Shown here piece after piece: positions 22,151-35,760 of a stretch of 64,000 nucleotides of DNA (positions within the stretch are counted from its first letter, which is position 1; each line of letters opens with the position of its first letter). Location of the stretch: assembly GCA_963383645.1 (NCBI GenBank), contig OY726559.1, forward strand, positions 116,108,441 through 116,172,440, given 5' to 3'. Source of the stretch: Muscardinus avellanarius (Eukaryota > Chordata > Mammalia > Rodentia > Gliridae). The translations under genes and the position numbers were made by a program. The notes under the pieces are model-generated. The model did no database searches, had not been told where the DNA came from, and worked only from the letters and a program-made list of their open reading frames with translations.

Positions 22151-22470
22151 TTACTAGAAATTCTGGCTAGGGTTAAGGCCAGTCTTAGCAATTAGTGAGG
22201 CCCTCAGCAACTTTGTGCGAGCCTGTTTGCTGATCCCTCTCATTTCTTAAGAAGATGTTCTTCTATGTTCTCCAAATTTATGCCTCCCCAGAGTGATTAC
22301 ATGTCTTCTTTGATTTACTTTATCTTCAAGTGAACACGTTATAAAGTTTATTAATAAACTCAGACTGAATCAAAGGCAACTTCTTGGTTTTCTAAGATTA
22401 ACTAAATATGGTCGTAATTGAATATCAAAATTTTCCCTAATCTCTTCTTTTTTTGTTTGTTTTGTTTTGT

Positions 22471-22660
22471 GGTATCAGGGATGGAACCAGGGGCATTGTA
22501 CCTTCGAGCTATACTCCCAGATCTATTTTTATTTTTGAAACGGGGTCTCACTGAGTTGAGAAGGGCCTCGCTAAGTAGCTGAGGTGTCCGAGAACCGCGA
22601 TCCTCCAGTCTCAGCCTCCCAAGTGTTGAGATTACAAGCATGTGTCACTATTCCCAGTTC
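22471..22660 (-). repeat. B1-ID SINE
   Basis: GTGGTATCAGGGATGGAACC to GTGTCACTATTCCCAGTTC. Confidence 0.85.
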
Positions 22661-22904
22661 CTAATCTCTTCTTAAAAGAGCATCATTTGGACTCTATCTC
22701 CTGGTCTTCAGAAGGACAGCTGACTATAAAAGCCATAAAGGAGTGTCTTATTAATGTCCCAACATGAGGACACCTATACCTTACCTTCCTTCCCTGTGCA
22801 TTAAAAAATAAAAGTAATGCTTTGGGGAGTTCTGCTCAAAAGCACAGTGAAAAGAATAGGTTTAGAAGAATCACAATGAACAATAAGATACAGTGGCTCA
22901 TTTT

Positions 22905-23127
22905 CTTTTCTTTTTTTTTCTTTCTTTTTTTTTTTTTTTTTTTTTGGTGGTACTGGGGTTCCTGGAAGCCCTTCTACCTCCGGGCTACACTCCCAGACCT
23001 ATTTTATACTTTTTTATTTTTGGAAACAGGGTCTCTTAAGCCAGCGGAGCTGGCTTCGAACCTGCACGATCCTCCTGTCTCCGCCTCCCAAGTGCGGGGA
23101 TTACAAGCGTGCGCCACTCACCGGCCA
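22905..23127 (-). repeat. B1-ID SINE with long poly(T)-side tail
   Basis: T-rich tail (22905-22944), CTTCTACC-type ID part, head ending GTGCGCCACTCACCGGCC. Confidence 0.87.
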
Positions 23128-23979
23128 GTGTCTCCGTTTCTAAAGCCAGCTACAGAGGTAGCCTCGAGGTCTCCTCTGGTGTTTATGTTCCCCATTCTAT
23201 CGAGTCGGTTTCTGTCTTGTTATGCTCAACACAGCTGTTAGCAGACGTGTCTCCTGCGAAGCTCCTCTCCTATCTTTATCTGTTATTATTTCTCCGTGTA
23301 AGAATCTTAACCCCTACTCCCACCGCCATCCAGGAAGACCTTCAAGAACCTGCATATTTTGCCTAGTATATCAGGCTCTAGGTCACTCTGGCATTATTTC
23401 TTGAGTAAGTTTCTATATCCTTGCTATGATTAAGGCACCATAATAGTCATTGCTGGGTTACATAAGGTTAATAACTATCATATAGAACAAAGGAGAAAAT
23501 CTGAAGAATTGAAATATCAGATTTAGGATAGTCCTTACTTTAGTAGTTAGTTGGTTGAAAATTACTAGGTCCTCTGTAACCATCTGTGGGCTTCTACGAG
23601 GAGGTCTGTACTCTTGACATAAGGGTATAGCGTGCAACTTTAACACCAGGGCAACCCCGGTGATAATTATGGCTTTGATCATTCTGTCCGTTCTTCATCT
23701 CAAGTATCACTACTCACAGTCTATTGTTATACCGCTACTCTTCAGAATGTTCTGTTCTGCTGTGTGAGTCCTATAAAACTTGAGTGAAAATCGCAAACTA
23801 TCAGCCTGATTTGTAACTGTCATTCAAAGCAAATTATTTTGGAACCAGACTCATTTTTTTCCCGAGTGGATTGATAAAACACAAAACCTTTCACCTCATC
23901 CTGGACTTTTTCATGGATACTCTAGGTGAAGACAAGAGGATTCGAGTCAGTTTTTAGCTCTATTTTTCCTTTCTAATCA
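23128..23979. other. Unassigned, possibly distal ERV sequence
   Basis: No motif I can name. Position and orientation allow this to be a remnant of the ERV's distal part, but no conserved envelope or LTR feature was seen. Confidence 0.3.
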
Positions 23980-24805
23980 CATTTTTTTTTTATGTAGAAA
24001 AGCCAGTTAGCCCATTATAAACACATACACATTAGTCATGGAGAGGAACAGGCCTGTTGGTGAAACAGGTCACCAAAAATGGAGATGGTATCAAACCTAG
24101 TAGTTAAAGACTAACTCCCCCCCCCAAAAAAAATGCAACTCTTATCAAGGATTAATTTAATTTTCAAAACAAATACAAGCTATCAATTCACCCTTCTCAA
24201 CATGAAAGTCCACCTGTGATACAACTGTCAGGTAAAAACATGCATCTTTACAATTTGGTGGTTCCAAGTTAAAAAAACAAAACAAAACAACTTGGTGGTC
24301 CAAGTTTAAAAAAAAAAACACAACAGATACCATTTCACAGATGGAAAATGAATATTATGAAAACAGGAAGAAATACACTAAGAAGCAAAAATATATGGGG
24401 AAGGAGGTGCATGTAGCTTTGACTTAACTGAAGAAACCAAGAGAAAACTGGTTTTTATAGGAAAATATGTGTTCTAGAAAGTCCCATGTGATTATTTTAG
24501 AGTAGGACTGTATAGGACTCCTATCTCCCCTAATTCCTGACTAAAAATGACATCTTGCAGTATTTATACTTCATGGCTCAGACACCCACTTCACTTGGCT
24601 TCATCTAGCCTTTACTTAAATGAGTTTTAAAACCTTGTGCTTGGGGATACAGCTTAAGAAGAAAAAAAACCACACAGAATATTCCCCTTTCTGTGGCTAC
24701 TTTAGACCTGGGTTTTTTACTATGAAATTCTTGAAGAAAATTTAAATATAGGTCTTGCGTTGTTAAATCAAGTACCCCAGTTAATATTTAGAAAACACCC
24801 ACTTT

Positions 24806-24989
24806 TGGCCGGGCGTGGTGGCGCACGCTTGTAATCCCCGCGCTTGGGAGGCAGATACAGGAGGATCGCACAGGTTCAAAGCCAGCTGCGCGCGCTGGCT
24901 TAGGAGACCCTGTTTCCAAATAAAAATGTAAAACTAGGTCTGGGAGTGTAGCCCGGAGGTAGAAGGGCTTCCAGGAACCCCAGTAACAC
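24806..24989 (+). repeat. B1-ID SINE in the RBBP4 pseudogene 3' UTR
   Basis: GGCCGGGCGTGGTGGCGCAC to CCAGGAACCCCAGTAAC; post-dates the pseudogene. Confidence 0.9.
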
Positions 24990-25144
24990 ACACACAAAAA
25001 AAACCACCCACTTTTGGGGCTAATAGCATTGGAGGTGGTACTGATAATAGAGGGATCTCTGAAAAAAGTCTGTGTTTCAAAACCAGTGTTAAATCAATCT
25101 CAGTATTGAGAAGAAAAAAAGAAGAGGCTAAAATCCCAAGGTCA

Positions 25145-25998
<854 letters not shown>

Positions 25999-26169
25999 TC
26001 AGCGCTTTTCATAGCCAGAAAACACTATCAGCAGAGAAATAAAAACTGTAAAAACAAGAACGTCACTTGATGGAGTCTTTCTTTCTTGCAAAGATGTAAG
26101 AGTTCTGGGGCATATAGTGGGCCTGGGCCTGGATTACTTCTCCTTCATGGTTGATCTTGATTTCTTTCT

Positions 26170-26370
26170 TTTTTTTTTTTTTGGTGGTGGTACTGGGGTT
26201 TCTGGAAGCCCTTCTACCTCCAGGCTACACTCCCAGACCTATTTTTTATATTTTTGTTTATTTGGAAACAGGGCCTCTTAAGCCAGCATGGCTGGCTTCG
26301 AACCTGTGCAATCCTCCTGTCTCTGCCTCCCAAGCGCAGGGATTACAAGCATGCGCCACCACGCCTGGCT
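26170..26370 (-). repeat. B1-ID SINE in the RBBP4 pseudogene coding part
   Basis: Same orientation as the pseudogene; CTTCTACC-type tail; splits the N-terminal region. Confidence 0.9.
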
Positions 26371-26385
26371 TGATATTGATTTCTA

Positions 26386-26614
<229 letters not shown>

Positions 26615-26699
26615 TCACGCAGAAAGGGGTGCTCCTTTCCCATATTTTGTTCTCCTTGTTGATCACACGTTTTTCCACTGAGTTGTCGGCCATGGCAGC

Positions 26700-27240
26700 C
26701 GGCAGGCTAGCCTGGAATCCCGGGGCCATATGTCGCCTTTTAATCATCTCTGCCCAGTTTTTGTTGGTTTTGTTTCTTTTTTTATTTCTTTTTTAGTATT
26801 TCACAACACCCAGAACTTCCGTTCAACCGAGGAGAAGAACTTTCTGCATTCTGCGTGTGGCCACATTAGCTTAGTCTTCTGTCAGACGCGCTCTGGGGTG
26901 TGGAGCTGCGAGGGGCAGGTCATCGCAGGGCGAAGGGCACTGTGGGAACAGAGGTGCGTCAGCCAGGGTGAGACTTCCCGTGAGGCCACAAATTTAACTT
27001 GATGACACAGCAGCCACAACCTCCACACTGGTTTTGGGCAATCGGTGGCTAAACTCAAGTACCTCAAAAGATTCTCAGAAAGATCACAGGGAGTGCAGGA
27101 AATATTTCAGATCTAAATGGTCCATGCAACTAATTCCAGGAGACTTGGATGGTCATAGGTTAAATCCCTAACAAAACAAACAACCAGTAGATTTCCTTGT
27201 AAACTCAACTCTTCCAAATAATAAAGTTGAGGACTTCTTT
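26700..27240. other. Intergenic, no gene recognised
   Basis: Left part may include the pseudogene's 5' UTR. The rest is unassigned. Confidence 0.4.
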
Positions 27241-27245
27241 CTCTT

Positions 27246-27388
27246 ATTCTTCCTTCCTTCCTTCCTCTCTCCTCTCCTCTCCTCTCCTCTCCTCTCCTCT
27301 CCTCTCCTCCCCTCTCCTCTCCTCTCCTCTCCTCTCCTCCTCCTCCTCCTCCTCCTCCTCCTCCTCCTCCTCCTCCTTCTTCTTCTTC

Positions 27389-27443
<55 letters not shown>
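27246..27443 (+). repeat. Compound pyrimidine microsatellite
   Basis: Runs in order (TTCC)n, (CTCTC)n, (CTC)n, (TTC)n, (CT)n over about 200 bp; strand-asymmetric and purine-free. Confidence 0.95.
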
Positions 27444-27446
<3 letters not shown>

Positions 27447-27447
27447 C

Positions 27448-27720
27448 AGTACTAGGGATGGAACCTAGGGGCATTCTACCTCTGAGATACACCCCCAGCT
27501 GTATTTTTTTTCCCCTGCAGTACTGAGGATTGAACCCAGGGGTGCTCTGCCTCCGAGATATACTCCCAGTCCTATTTTTTATTCTTTATTTTGAAACAGG
27601 GTCTCACTGCGTTGCAAAGGGCCTCACTAAGTAGCTGAGGCTGGCCACGAACCGTGATCCTCCTGTCTTAGCCTCCCAAATGCTGGGATTATTATAAGCA
27701 TGTGCCACCATGCCCAGCTT
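27448..27720 (-). repeat. B1-ID SINE plus an ID-part remnant
   Basis: A lone ID-type piece at 27448-27502, then a complete antisense SINE at 27517-27720. Confidence 0.83.
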
Positions 27721-27723
27721 TAA

Positions 27724-27726
<3 letters not shown>

Positions 27727-27767
<41 letters not shown>
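27727..27767 (+). repeat. (GT)n microsatellite
   Basis: About 20 units, probably the tail of the SINE to its right. Confidence 0.95.
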
Positions 27768-27768
<1 letters not shown>

Positions 27769-27947
27769 ACTGGGGATTAAACCCAGGAGCATTCATCTCT
27801 CCAAGTTACATCCCCAGCCCCCTTTGTAAATTGAAAAAATATTAAAACAGGCTCTTGCTAAATTGCTGAGGTTTTTCTCCAGCCTGTAATCCTCCTGTCT
27901 CAGCCTTCTAAGTACTGGGATTGCAGGTGTGCATCATTATACCAGGC
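27769..27947 (-). repeat. B1-ID SINE, diverged
   Basis: TACTGGGGATTAAACCCAGG to TGCATCATTATACCAGGCT. Confidence 0.8.
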
Positions 27948-28116
27948 TCTGACTTTAATTCTTTTAGAAAGATATTGAGGAGCAGTAGAGCTGGGCCATA
28001 TGGTGGTTCCATTCCTAGTCTTTGAGGAACCTCCGTACTGAATTCCATAGTGATTATACTGAAACGCCAACCAATCGTTTATAAGAGTTTCTATCCCCAT
28101 ATTCTAGCCAGCGTTA

Positions 28117-28150
28117 TCATTATTATTATCATCATCATCATCATCATCAT
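28117..28150 (+). repeat. (ATC)n/(ATT)n microsatellite
   Basis: Trinucleotide run at the tail of the adjacent SINE. Confidence 0.9.
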
Positions 28151-28156
28151 TATTTT

Positions 28157-28336
28157 GTGATACTGGGGATGGAACCCAGGGGTATTCTACCTCCAAGCTA
28201 TACCTCCAGCCCTATTTTTAATCTTTATTTTGAAACGGTCTCACTGAGTTGCAAAGGCCTGTCCGCGAACCCAGATCTTCCTGTCTCAGCCTCCCAAATG
28301 CTGGGATTACAAGCCTGTGCCACCACGCCTGGCTTT
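28157..28336 (-). repeat. B1-ID SINE
   Basis: GATACTGGGGATGGAACCC to GTGCCACCACGCCTGGCT. Confidence 0.88.
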
Positions 28337-28553
28337 TGTTTGTATTCTTGATGATTGCCATTCTAACTGGAGTTTTCATTTCCCTAATTGGTAAGAGTGT
28401 TGAACATTTTTTTCGTATATGTATTAGCTACTTGTTTTCTTCTTTTGAGAAGTGTCGATTCAGTCCAATTGCCCCTTTCTGCTTGTGTTTTTCTTTAGTG
28501 TGAAGTTGTTTAAGGTCTTTATATATTTTAGATATTAGTTTCTTTTTTTGTGT

Positions 28554-28756
28554 GTGGTACTGAGGGCAGAACCCAGAGGCTTTTCTGCCTCTGGGCTGTA
28601 CTCCCAGACCTATTTTATATTTTACTTGCAAACAGGGTCTCACTAAGTTGCCGAGAGCCTCACTCAGTAGCTGAGGCTGGCTTCAAACCTGTGTGACCCT
28701 CCTGTCTCAGCCTCCCAAGCACGGGGATTGCAAGCGTGTGCCACCATGGTCAGTGA
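28554..28756 (-). repeat. B1-ID SINE
   Basis: GTGGTACTGAGGGCAGAACC to GTGTGCCACCATGGTCAG. Confidence 0.86.
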
Positions 28757-29306
28757 TATTAAATCTCTATTATTGAAGTAGCTGGCAAAGGTCTTCTCCG
28801 TTCTGTGGGCTCTCTTCACTCTTGATTATTTCTTTTGCTGCACAAAAGCTTTAATTTGTTGCTATACCATTTATTGATTCTCGATTTTATTTCCTGAGAT
28901 TTGGTGGTCTTATTGAGGAAGTGTCTATCACTGCCTATGAACCATATTTTAATCCTTTTACTAAAAGCAGAGAGAGTGGAAATATTGCCTACAATGTATA
29001 CATGCGAAGTCATACATGCATTTTTACTTAAATAGAATTTTCTGCCTTCTCTGCTTCAAAGTTTTATTCATTAATATTTTAGGAAGAAAAAGAATCATTT
29101 TGGGATTTAAATGCAACCCTGACTTATTGGCTTCAAAAGTGCAAGCCTGTATATTTAAGATTAAGTCATTAATATTCAACTGGTTTATTCTAGTCCAGGC
29201 ATAAGATAAAAACTTGCCCTCCTATCTAGGGAGAAGGATGAAAATAAGAGTTCCGAGACAAGAAAATCAAAGGGAAAAAAACGTCAAATGAAGACTTGAA
29301 AGTGGA

Positions 29307-29312
29307 TTTATT
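29307..29312 (-). terminator. Polyadenylation signal of the second LCE1-like gene
   Basis: AATAAA on the minus strand, about 250 bp after the stop codon at 29563-29565, leaving a short LCE-sized 3' UTR. Confidence 0.7.
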
Positions 29313-29562
29313 GTTGTAAATCACATAGTTCAGAGTATTTTTCACCAGTGAGAGGAAAATAGATAATGGTTTGTGCCCCAAAGAAGTCAGCTCCAACCTA
29401 CAGCGTTGGAAATGGCTTCAGGGCACCCACCTAGCACATGCTCTCAATTGATTGAGGATAGAAAGGAGGGACGAAAGAGAGGAGGGGTCCAACGCCACGC
29501 TCCGTGGGCCCTTTGCACGCTGAGCCTTCAGTTCTGCTCCTTGACGCTCCTCGTGGCCAGGA

Positions 29563-29904
29563 TCAGCAGCCTCCAGAGCAGGAGCCGGAGCCTCCAGACT
29601 GCTGGCCGCTGCTCCTGCAACAGCCACAGTCGCTGCTGCAAGTGCAGTTGCTGCCGCAGCTACAGCTGCCGCCGCTGCCACCGCAGCAGCCCGAGCTCTG
29701 GTCTCTGCGGCGAAGGGACCTGCGGGGCCGATGGTGGCTCAGGCAGCAGCCACCACCTCCACCCCCAGAGCTGCAGCAGCCCCCGGAGCTGGAGCCGCAG
29801 CAGGAGGAGACCGGGGGACACTTGGGGGGACACTTGGGGGCAGGGCACTTGGGGGTGCACTTGGGAGGGGGCTGGCACTGCTGCTGGCTCTGCTGGCAGG
29901 ACAT
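29563..29904 (-). CDS. Late cornified envelope protein, LCE1-like (113 aa), coding exon
   Basis: Cornified-envelope precursor. N-terminus [16 protein letters not shown], Lys-Cys-Pro repeats (about residues 16-31), [11 protein letters not shown], a GGGGGG-CC run, and a basic patch [15 protein letters not shown]. The C-terminal half then departs from the neighbour: dense [17 protein letters not shown] and an ending SGSCSGGC without the usual double Cys. MSCQQ is used as the start; an in-frame upstream ATG at 29967 lies in intron sequence before the acceptor (CTGCAG, AG at 29927-29926). The promoter and 5' exon match the gene at 165-548, so the two are tandem duplicates about 29 kb apart. Confidence 0.93.
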   Translation of the reverse strand: MSCQQSQQQCQPPPKCTPKCPAPKCPPKCPPVSSCCGSSSGGCCSSGGGGGGCCLSHHRPRRSLRRRDQSSGCCGGSGGSCSCGSNCTCSSDCGCCRSSGQQSGGSGSCSGGC

Positions 29905-30239
29905 CTTGGTGAGAAGCAAGCCAACCTGCAGGTCAAAATAGAAACTTACCAGATATTCCATACCCAAAGAGAACTTTTCCTATCTTGAAATCCTACCCAG
30001 GGTGAGCAGGAAGGCCATCAAAAACCAGGTGGGTCTACAGAGACTTGCTTCCAGCAAAGAGCACATCGTCTTCCCTGTGTACTTCTGAGTATTCTCAGCA
30101 TGGAATGAGTTGATAAGTTTAATACTATTAGATACTGCAATTGGTGTTTCATGATCTTTATGCTATTTTAAGGGTCACTGAAGCCCATCGCTGATCCATG
30201 TGTATCTCTAGGCATGAGGTTCAGAAATTAGTAGCACCA

Positions 30240-30650
30240 AGCCGGGCATGGTGGTACACTCTTGTAATCCCAGCATTTGGGAGGCTGAGACAGGAGGATC
30301 GAGGTACATGGACAGCCTCAGCTATTTAGTGAGGCCCTTTGCAATTCAGTGAGACCTTGTCTCAAAATAAAGAATAAAAAATAGGATTAGGGGTGCCAGG
30401 CGTGGTGGCACACGCTTGTAATCCCCGCACTTAGGAGGCGGAGACAGGAGGATCGCGCAGGTTCGAAGCCAGCCTTGCTGGCTTAAGAGACCCTGTTTCC
30501 AAATAAAAATATAAAATAGGTCTGGGAGTGTAGCCCGGAGATAGAAGGGTTTCCAGGAACCCCAGTACCACCAAAAATAATAACAATAATAGGATCAGGA
30601 GTGTCGCTCAGAGGTAGAATGCCCCTGGGTTCCATCCCCAGTACCACAAA
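30240..30650 (+). repeat. Nested pair of B1-ID SINEs
   Basis: The outer SINE head (30240-30384) is separated from its own ID tail (about 30592-30650) by a younger complete SINE (about 30394-30577) with the CTTCTACC-type tail, in the same orientation. Confidence 0.85.
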
Positions 30651-30973
30651 AAAAGAAATTAGTAGCTACAATAATCTTCTAATGGATATACATATAATTT
30701 GGGTGTGCAGAATTGGAATAAGCTTCCTCCAAGAGCTGAGCTCAGTCACTAGAAGGACTACAGAGTTATATCCCTCAGACCACAGTGACAGCCTTTCCCA
30801 GGCTAGCTCCTCTTTATCCAGAGCACACCACTGCACCTTGCCCTCTCTCCTTGCCTACCATGATGTCCTTCTCCACATCCGATACTCCCTTTCCCAGAGT
30901 CTCTCTCCAGCCCCATCTCCATCCTGCGACCCCCCCCCCCACACACACACTGTTTCCCCACAGAAACACTCAC

Positions 30974-31022
30974 CCTGGTCTCAGCCACAGCCACAGATGT
31001 GTCCCCGACGAGGCAGACAGAT
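30974..31022 (-). other. Non-coding exon 1 of the second LCE1-like gene
   Basis: Ends ...GCTGAGACCAGG before the donor GTGAGTG (GT at 30973-30972). The 5' limit is estimated from the TATA box. The intron to 29926 (about 1.05 kb) contains a nested SINE pair. Confidence 0.75.
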
Positions 31023-31044
31023 GAGGAGCCAGCTGCAGGGACAT

Positions 31045-31156
31045 CTTTTATACGGCTCCCAGGGCCTGGCTCTCGTGCAGGTGATCCAGGCCTCTGGAAT
31101 GAGCCAGATGTGGCCGTTGCGTAAGTGCAACATGTGCCAGGTTAGTCCTGACATTC
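31045..31156 (-). promoter_or_regulatory. Promoter of the second LCE1-like gene
   Basis: TATAAAAG at 31052-31045. The C/EBP consensus TTACGCAAC is the reverse complement of 31116-31124. Then CCAGAGGCCTGG and GTCAGGACTAAC (to about 31152), collinear with the promoter at 1550-1656. C/EBP factors drive keratinocyte differentiation genes; use here is inferred. Confidence 0.72.
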
Positions 31157-31159
31157 TCC

Positions 31160-31685
31160 CGCCTCACGTGGGCATCCAGGAACTCAGACTCTTTCCCTCA
31201 GCTGCGGCCCGAGTCGGGAAAACCCAAATCTTCTAGGTAGAGGATTCTGGTACCCTGGTCACTATCGTTCTTTTTCTTGCAAGTTTTAAGTGCCCTCCTT
31301 TCTAATCTCTCTCCTGAGCCAGGCCTGGCCTGTTCTCAGCGAAGTCTTTGGATTCCCCTGGAGGCAGCAGCTCCCAGTCAGGGATCAGCCTCGTGCTCTG
31401 AGATCTTTCTTCCCACCTGCTCTACACACATTTGGTCTGTTGTCCCATGTCCAGGGGTGAGCTGGAGGCCGGTGGTGCAGATGTCTCCCCAACTCTGAGG
31501 TCAGCACCATCGATCTAAGTCACTTGGAGGAATCATTACACGCTGTAACTGACAGCAGATCATGTCTTTTTTTTTATTTATTTATTTGGCAGAAACACCG
31601 TTGTTAGATGCTTATCATTATGTCACTTTTCTGGTCTCTTTTGGGATCCACTCCCTTGGAGTAAATATATTTCTTACTTTTTAGG
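31160..31685. other. Upstream flank of the second LCE1-like gene
   Basis: Unique-looking sequence, no gene recognised; may hold further regulatory sequence. Confidence 0.4.
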
Positions 31686-31689
31686 GAAA

Positions 31690-32313
<624 letters not shown>

Positions 32314-32585
32314 GCTATTCCTTACTTTTAATGTGGTTATGTCTGTCTGCCTGTCTGTGAGAATAGATCCCTTTAGTTAGTGCGTTAAAGTCTTTGACAG
32401 CGCTGCTGCCTAAAGGATCCCTCAGATTGGATCACACGGCTAGCAGACAGTGCTTGGGTTGGTCTATAGAGGTAAGAACATCAAATGATCATGTATGGGG
32501 CACTCTGACTCTTGTTGCCCCGTGTTATGGAGTCTATCCTGGAGTCCTGCTATCTCTGTCTCTAATTGTTTACCAAACTCATAAC

Positions 32586-32587
<2 letters not shown>

Positions 32588-32624
<37 letters not shown>

Positions 32625-32862
32625 TCCTTTTTTCTTTTTTCTTTTTCTTTTTTTTTTTTTTTTGCGGTACTGGGGATGGAAGCCAGGGGCATTCTACCTC
32701 TGAGCTACACCCCCAGCCCTATTTTTTAGTATTTTTTTAAACCGGATCTCACTGAGTTGCGAAGGGCCTCACTCAGTAGCTGAGGCTGTCCGCGAACCGC
32801 GATCCTCCAGTCTCAGCCTCCAGGATGCTGGGATCACAAGTGTGCGCCACCACGCCCGGCTC
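32588..32862 (-). repeat. B1-ID SINE with (TTTC)n tail
   Basis: TTTC/poly(T) tail at 32588-32663, then GGTACTGGGGATGGAAGCC to CACCACGCCCGGCT. Confidence 0.9.
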
Positions 32863-32953
32863 ATAACCTTTCTTACAAAGTCTCTCACATCTTTCCTCAA
32901 ACCATTACTCTCTGTCCCTCCATCTGTCTTTCTCTCTCTCCTCCCTTCTCATG

Positions 32954-32954
<1 letters not shown>

Positions 32955-32997
<43 letters not shown>
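32955..32997 (+). repeat. (CA)n microsatellite
   Basis: About 21 units. Confidence 0.95.
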
Positions 32998-33001
<4 letters not shown>

Positions 33002-33069
33002 TACACACATGCAAACACACAGGCTCACATAAGCTATAGTAACCATCTGGAAAATAATTAATGTTTCTT

Positions 33070-33420
33070 AAAATACAAGAAGATCAATGTGCAGGAGGAA
33101 TCCATCCCATTCATTAAAACAGAACCAAATTTTCCTTCTCCTCCAGGACACAGACTTCGAAGATGAGAATTAACATTGGATGTTCTGATTTTAAAAGCAG
33201 ATTGGTGGTTGCCTGGAGGGTCAGGGGGGAAAAGGGCTATGAATGCAGATAAAAACAATTCTATTTTTTTAATGAAGGAGAATCTTCTAGAATTAGGCCA
33301 CAAGGATGGTTGCATGGCTTGGTAAATACACTAAAAACCATAGTTCAAGTGCACATTTACAACGGATGAATTTTGTGTTGTGTAAATTCTCTATCAATAA
33401 ATTGTTTGAAACACAAAAAA
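33070..33420 (+). mobile_element. Ancient L1 (L1M-type) 3' end
   Basis: GATTGGTGGTTGCCTGGAGG, TTCTAGAATTAGGCCACAAG, ATACACTAAAAACCATAG and a terminal ATCAATAAATTGTTTG follow the order of old mammalian L1 3' UTRs. Heavily diverged. Confidence 0.55.
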
Positions 33421-33794
33421 GAAAGTTCCTTTAGTGGCCAACTCTGCATATATTCTCCCAAGACGTATTTGTTTACTTTTTAGCAGGTCACTTCTAGAAA
33501 CACCTGCTATGGAAAATAGATACGTAATGAGGTGTCCGCGGCTGCTGCTGCTGAGTTTGGTGATGACAACATGATGAGTAAATCACCCCTCATTTCTTCC
33601 CCTAGAAACCAGGAACTAACTGCCTTTGTACCAACTTTGCCACAAGACCTGAAAGCCTGGGTTGGGAAAATAGCTCTCTGGCAAATAGCTCCCCAGAAAT
33701 AGCCACTGTCTCACCCTTTCTCTCTCTCTACAATCTCTACCAAAAGCAATGTCCCCATCTCATGAATTTCAAAACCCAGAGAAAACAGGCTTGG

Positions 33795-33990
33795 GACACA
33801 AGCCTGTGATGCCAGTACTTGGGGGGCTGAGACAGGAGGACCACGGCTTCACAGCCAGCCTCAGAAATGTAGTGAGGCCCTCAGCAATTTAGTAAGACCC
33901 TGTTTCCAAATTAAAAAAATAAAAATAAAACAGGGCTGCAGGGGTATCTCGGAGATAAAATGCTCCTGGGCTTGATCCCCAATACCACCG
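33795..33990 (+). repeat. B1-ID SINE, diverged
   Basis: GGGACACAAGCCTGTGATGC head to CTTGATCCCCAATACC tail. Confidence 0.8.
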
Positions 33991-34364
33991 GGAAAAAAAT
34001 TCAGATGTGAATCTCATGGAGTTAAAGATAAAAACACACACTTTGGGAAATAATTATCATAAACTAAAACAGCCTCAACCACATCTTGTCTCTTAATTTC
34101 TAACCAGCACCGCTCCAAATCCCGTGAAAAATACAGATAAAAAGGCTTCATATCCTGCCCTGCTGAAGCTCACAGTCAAATCAGAGGGAGAAGCACAGAG
34201 AAGGTCTGGGGCCTCAGTGCAGGATAAACCAGGGACAGGCGCCACTGACGGCACCTCGAGGGTCCACACCAAGCTCTCAGGGAAGCCTGTAGAGATGATG
34301 CCAGGCCACACAAGACAGCGATGATTTGGAACTTCTGGGAATAAGGTCCCACGCTGGTATTTTT

Positions 34365-34560
34365 TTTTTTTTCAGTACTGGGTATGGAACCCAGTGGCAT
34401 TCTACCTCCAAGCTAAGTCCCCAGCCCTACTTTATATTCTTTATATTGAAACAAGTTCTCACAGAGTTGCAGAGGGCCTCACTAAGTAGCTGAGGCTGTC
34501 CGCAAATTAGTCTCAGCCTCCCAACTGCTGGGATTACAAGCGTGCGCCCCCACGCCTGGT
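34365..34560 (-). repeat. B1-ID SINE
   Basis: T-run, CAGTACTGGGTATGGAACCC to GTGCGCCCCCACGCCTGG. Confidence 0.87.
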
Positions 34561-34619
34561 GTGTTATCCTTGACTTTTGCAGTCTTGCGTTTATTTCTGG
34601 AATGACTTTTGTCAGTTTT

Positions 34620-34621
<2 letters not shown>

Positions 34622-34669
<48 letters not shown>

Positions 34670-34855
34670 GATCTGAACCCAGAGGTGTTCTACCCTTGAG
34701 CCCCCCAACCTTTTTTATTTATTTTGGAAGAGGGTCTCACTGAATTGCTGAGGGTCCTGCTAAGTTGCTGAGGCTGGCCTCGAACCTGTGATCCTTCTGT
34801 CTCATCCTCCCAAGTCCTGGGATTACAGGCATGTGCCACTATGCCCGTCACCTTT
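34622..34855 (-). repeat. (GT)n plus B1-ID SINE
   Basis: About 21 GT units (34622-34665), then an antisense SINE to GTGCCACTATGCCCGTC. Confidence 0.85.
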
Positions 34856-35760
34856 CTTCTGCTTTAATCTTAAATGCTACTGATTTCTGTTTCACTTTTA
34901 TTTTCTAGCCATCTATTCCCTCAGATTTTTTTAAACTATCATTACCATTGTTTATTATCATCTTTTTTAGCTTTTCTTTGGAGTTTCCATAAACTTTTAA
35001 CCTCTGTGTTCAAACAGTGAGCTATTTTTTATCTCATGTGCGGCTCAGTTGACTCCTATGAGGTTTTATACATGGGGTTCTTCCAGTGTACTTTTCACAA
35101 TAATTTTTATGGTTTACAGTATTTCCTTTTCTTTTTTCTTTTTCTTTTTCGTAACACATATCTGGAAACGTGGCCTTTTCTAGACCACTTTTTAGCAGGT
35201 TTCTGTGGAGTGGCTCGAGGTGAGGAAGGACTCAGGCAGACATCCTTTACGGTTTTTTGGCTCAAGAGCGCCCCCTTCTGTTCCCACAGAGGAAGAAAGA
35301 TGGCCACATCTCTGACTCTCACTGGATGTGTCTGGGTTGGTCAGGTCTGAAGTTCCAGTCCCCGCTGGCCAGTGTGACATGGGGCACCGTGTGCCAAGGG
35401 CCTTCTTCCCCTCCGCAGAGCTGCCCTTCCACTGTCTGGAGCGTTGGCGGCACCTTACAGACACCCTCTGCTCCACCCCAGTCCTGTTCAGAGAGGGAGT
35501 CCTGCTCCGGGAGAGCCCCATGCTGTGACCCTGTATTCACAGGAGATTTCTGAGAACTCGCAGTTCTCCCCAGTCCTGTGGCTGTTCTCTGTGGCCTCAT
35601 CCCAGACGCCGTGAAGCGTGTGAGCTCACACACCATTGGCCACACTCACACGTGTGCAGAATTGGAGGGGCTCTCTGTATCCTAATGACCCTGAAGGCTT
35701 GGTTTGTATGTCTTTGGTCCTGTATCTAGCCTGTGTGTCTCTGCGTGTCGGGTTTTTGTT
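34856..35760. other. Intergenic, no gene recognised
   Basis: Overlapping open frames on both strands at 35192-35645 reflect GC-rich composition and have no family signature. Confidence 0.5.

Larger units (their letters stand above)
27950..28990 (-). mobile_element. Old L1 ORF2 fragment, interrupted by two SINEs
   Basis: Antisense L1 ORF2 landmarks such as GGGCCATATGGTGGTTCCATT, GGAACCTCCGTACTGAATTCC, TTGATTATTTCTTTTGCTGCACAAAAGC and ACCATTTATTGATTC. The pieces are separated by SINEs at 28157-28336 and 28554-28756. No long open frame remains. Confidence 0.75.
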
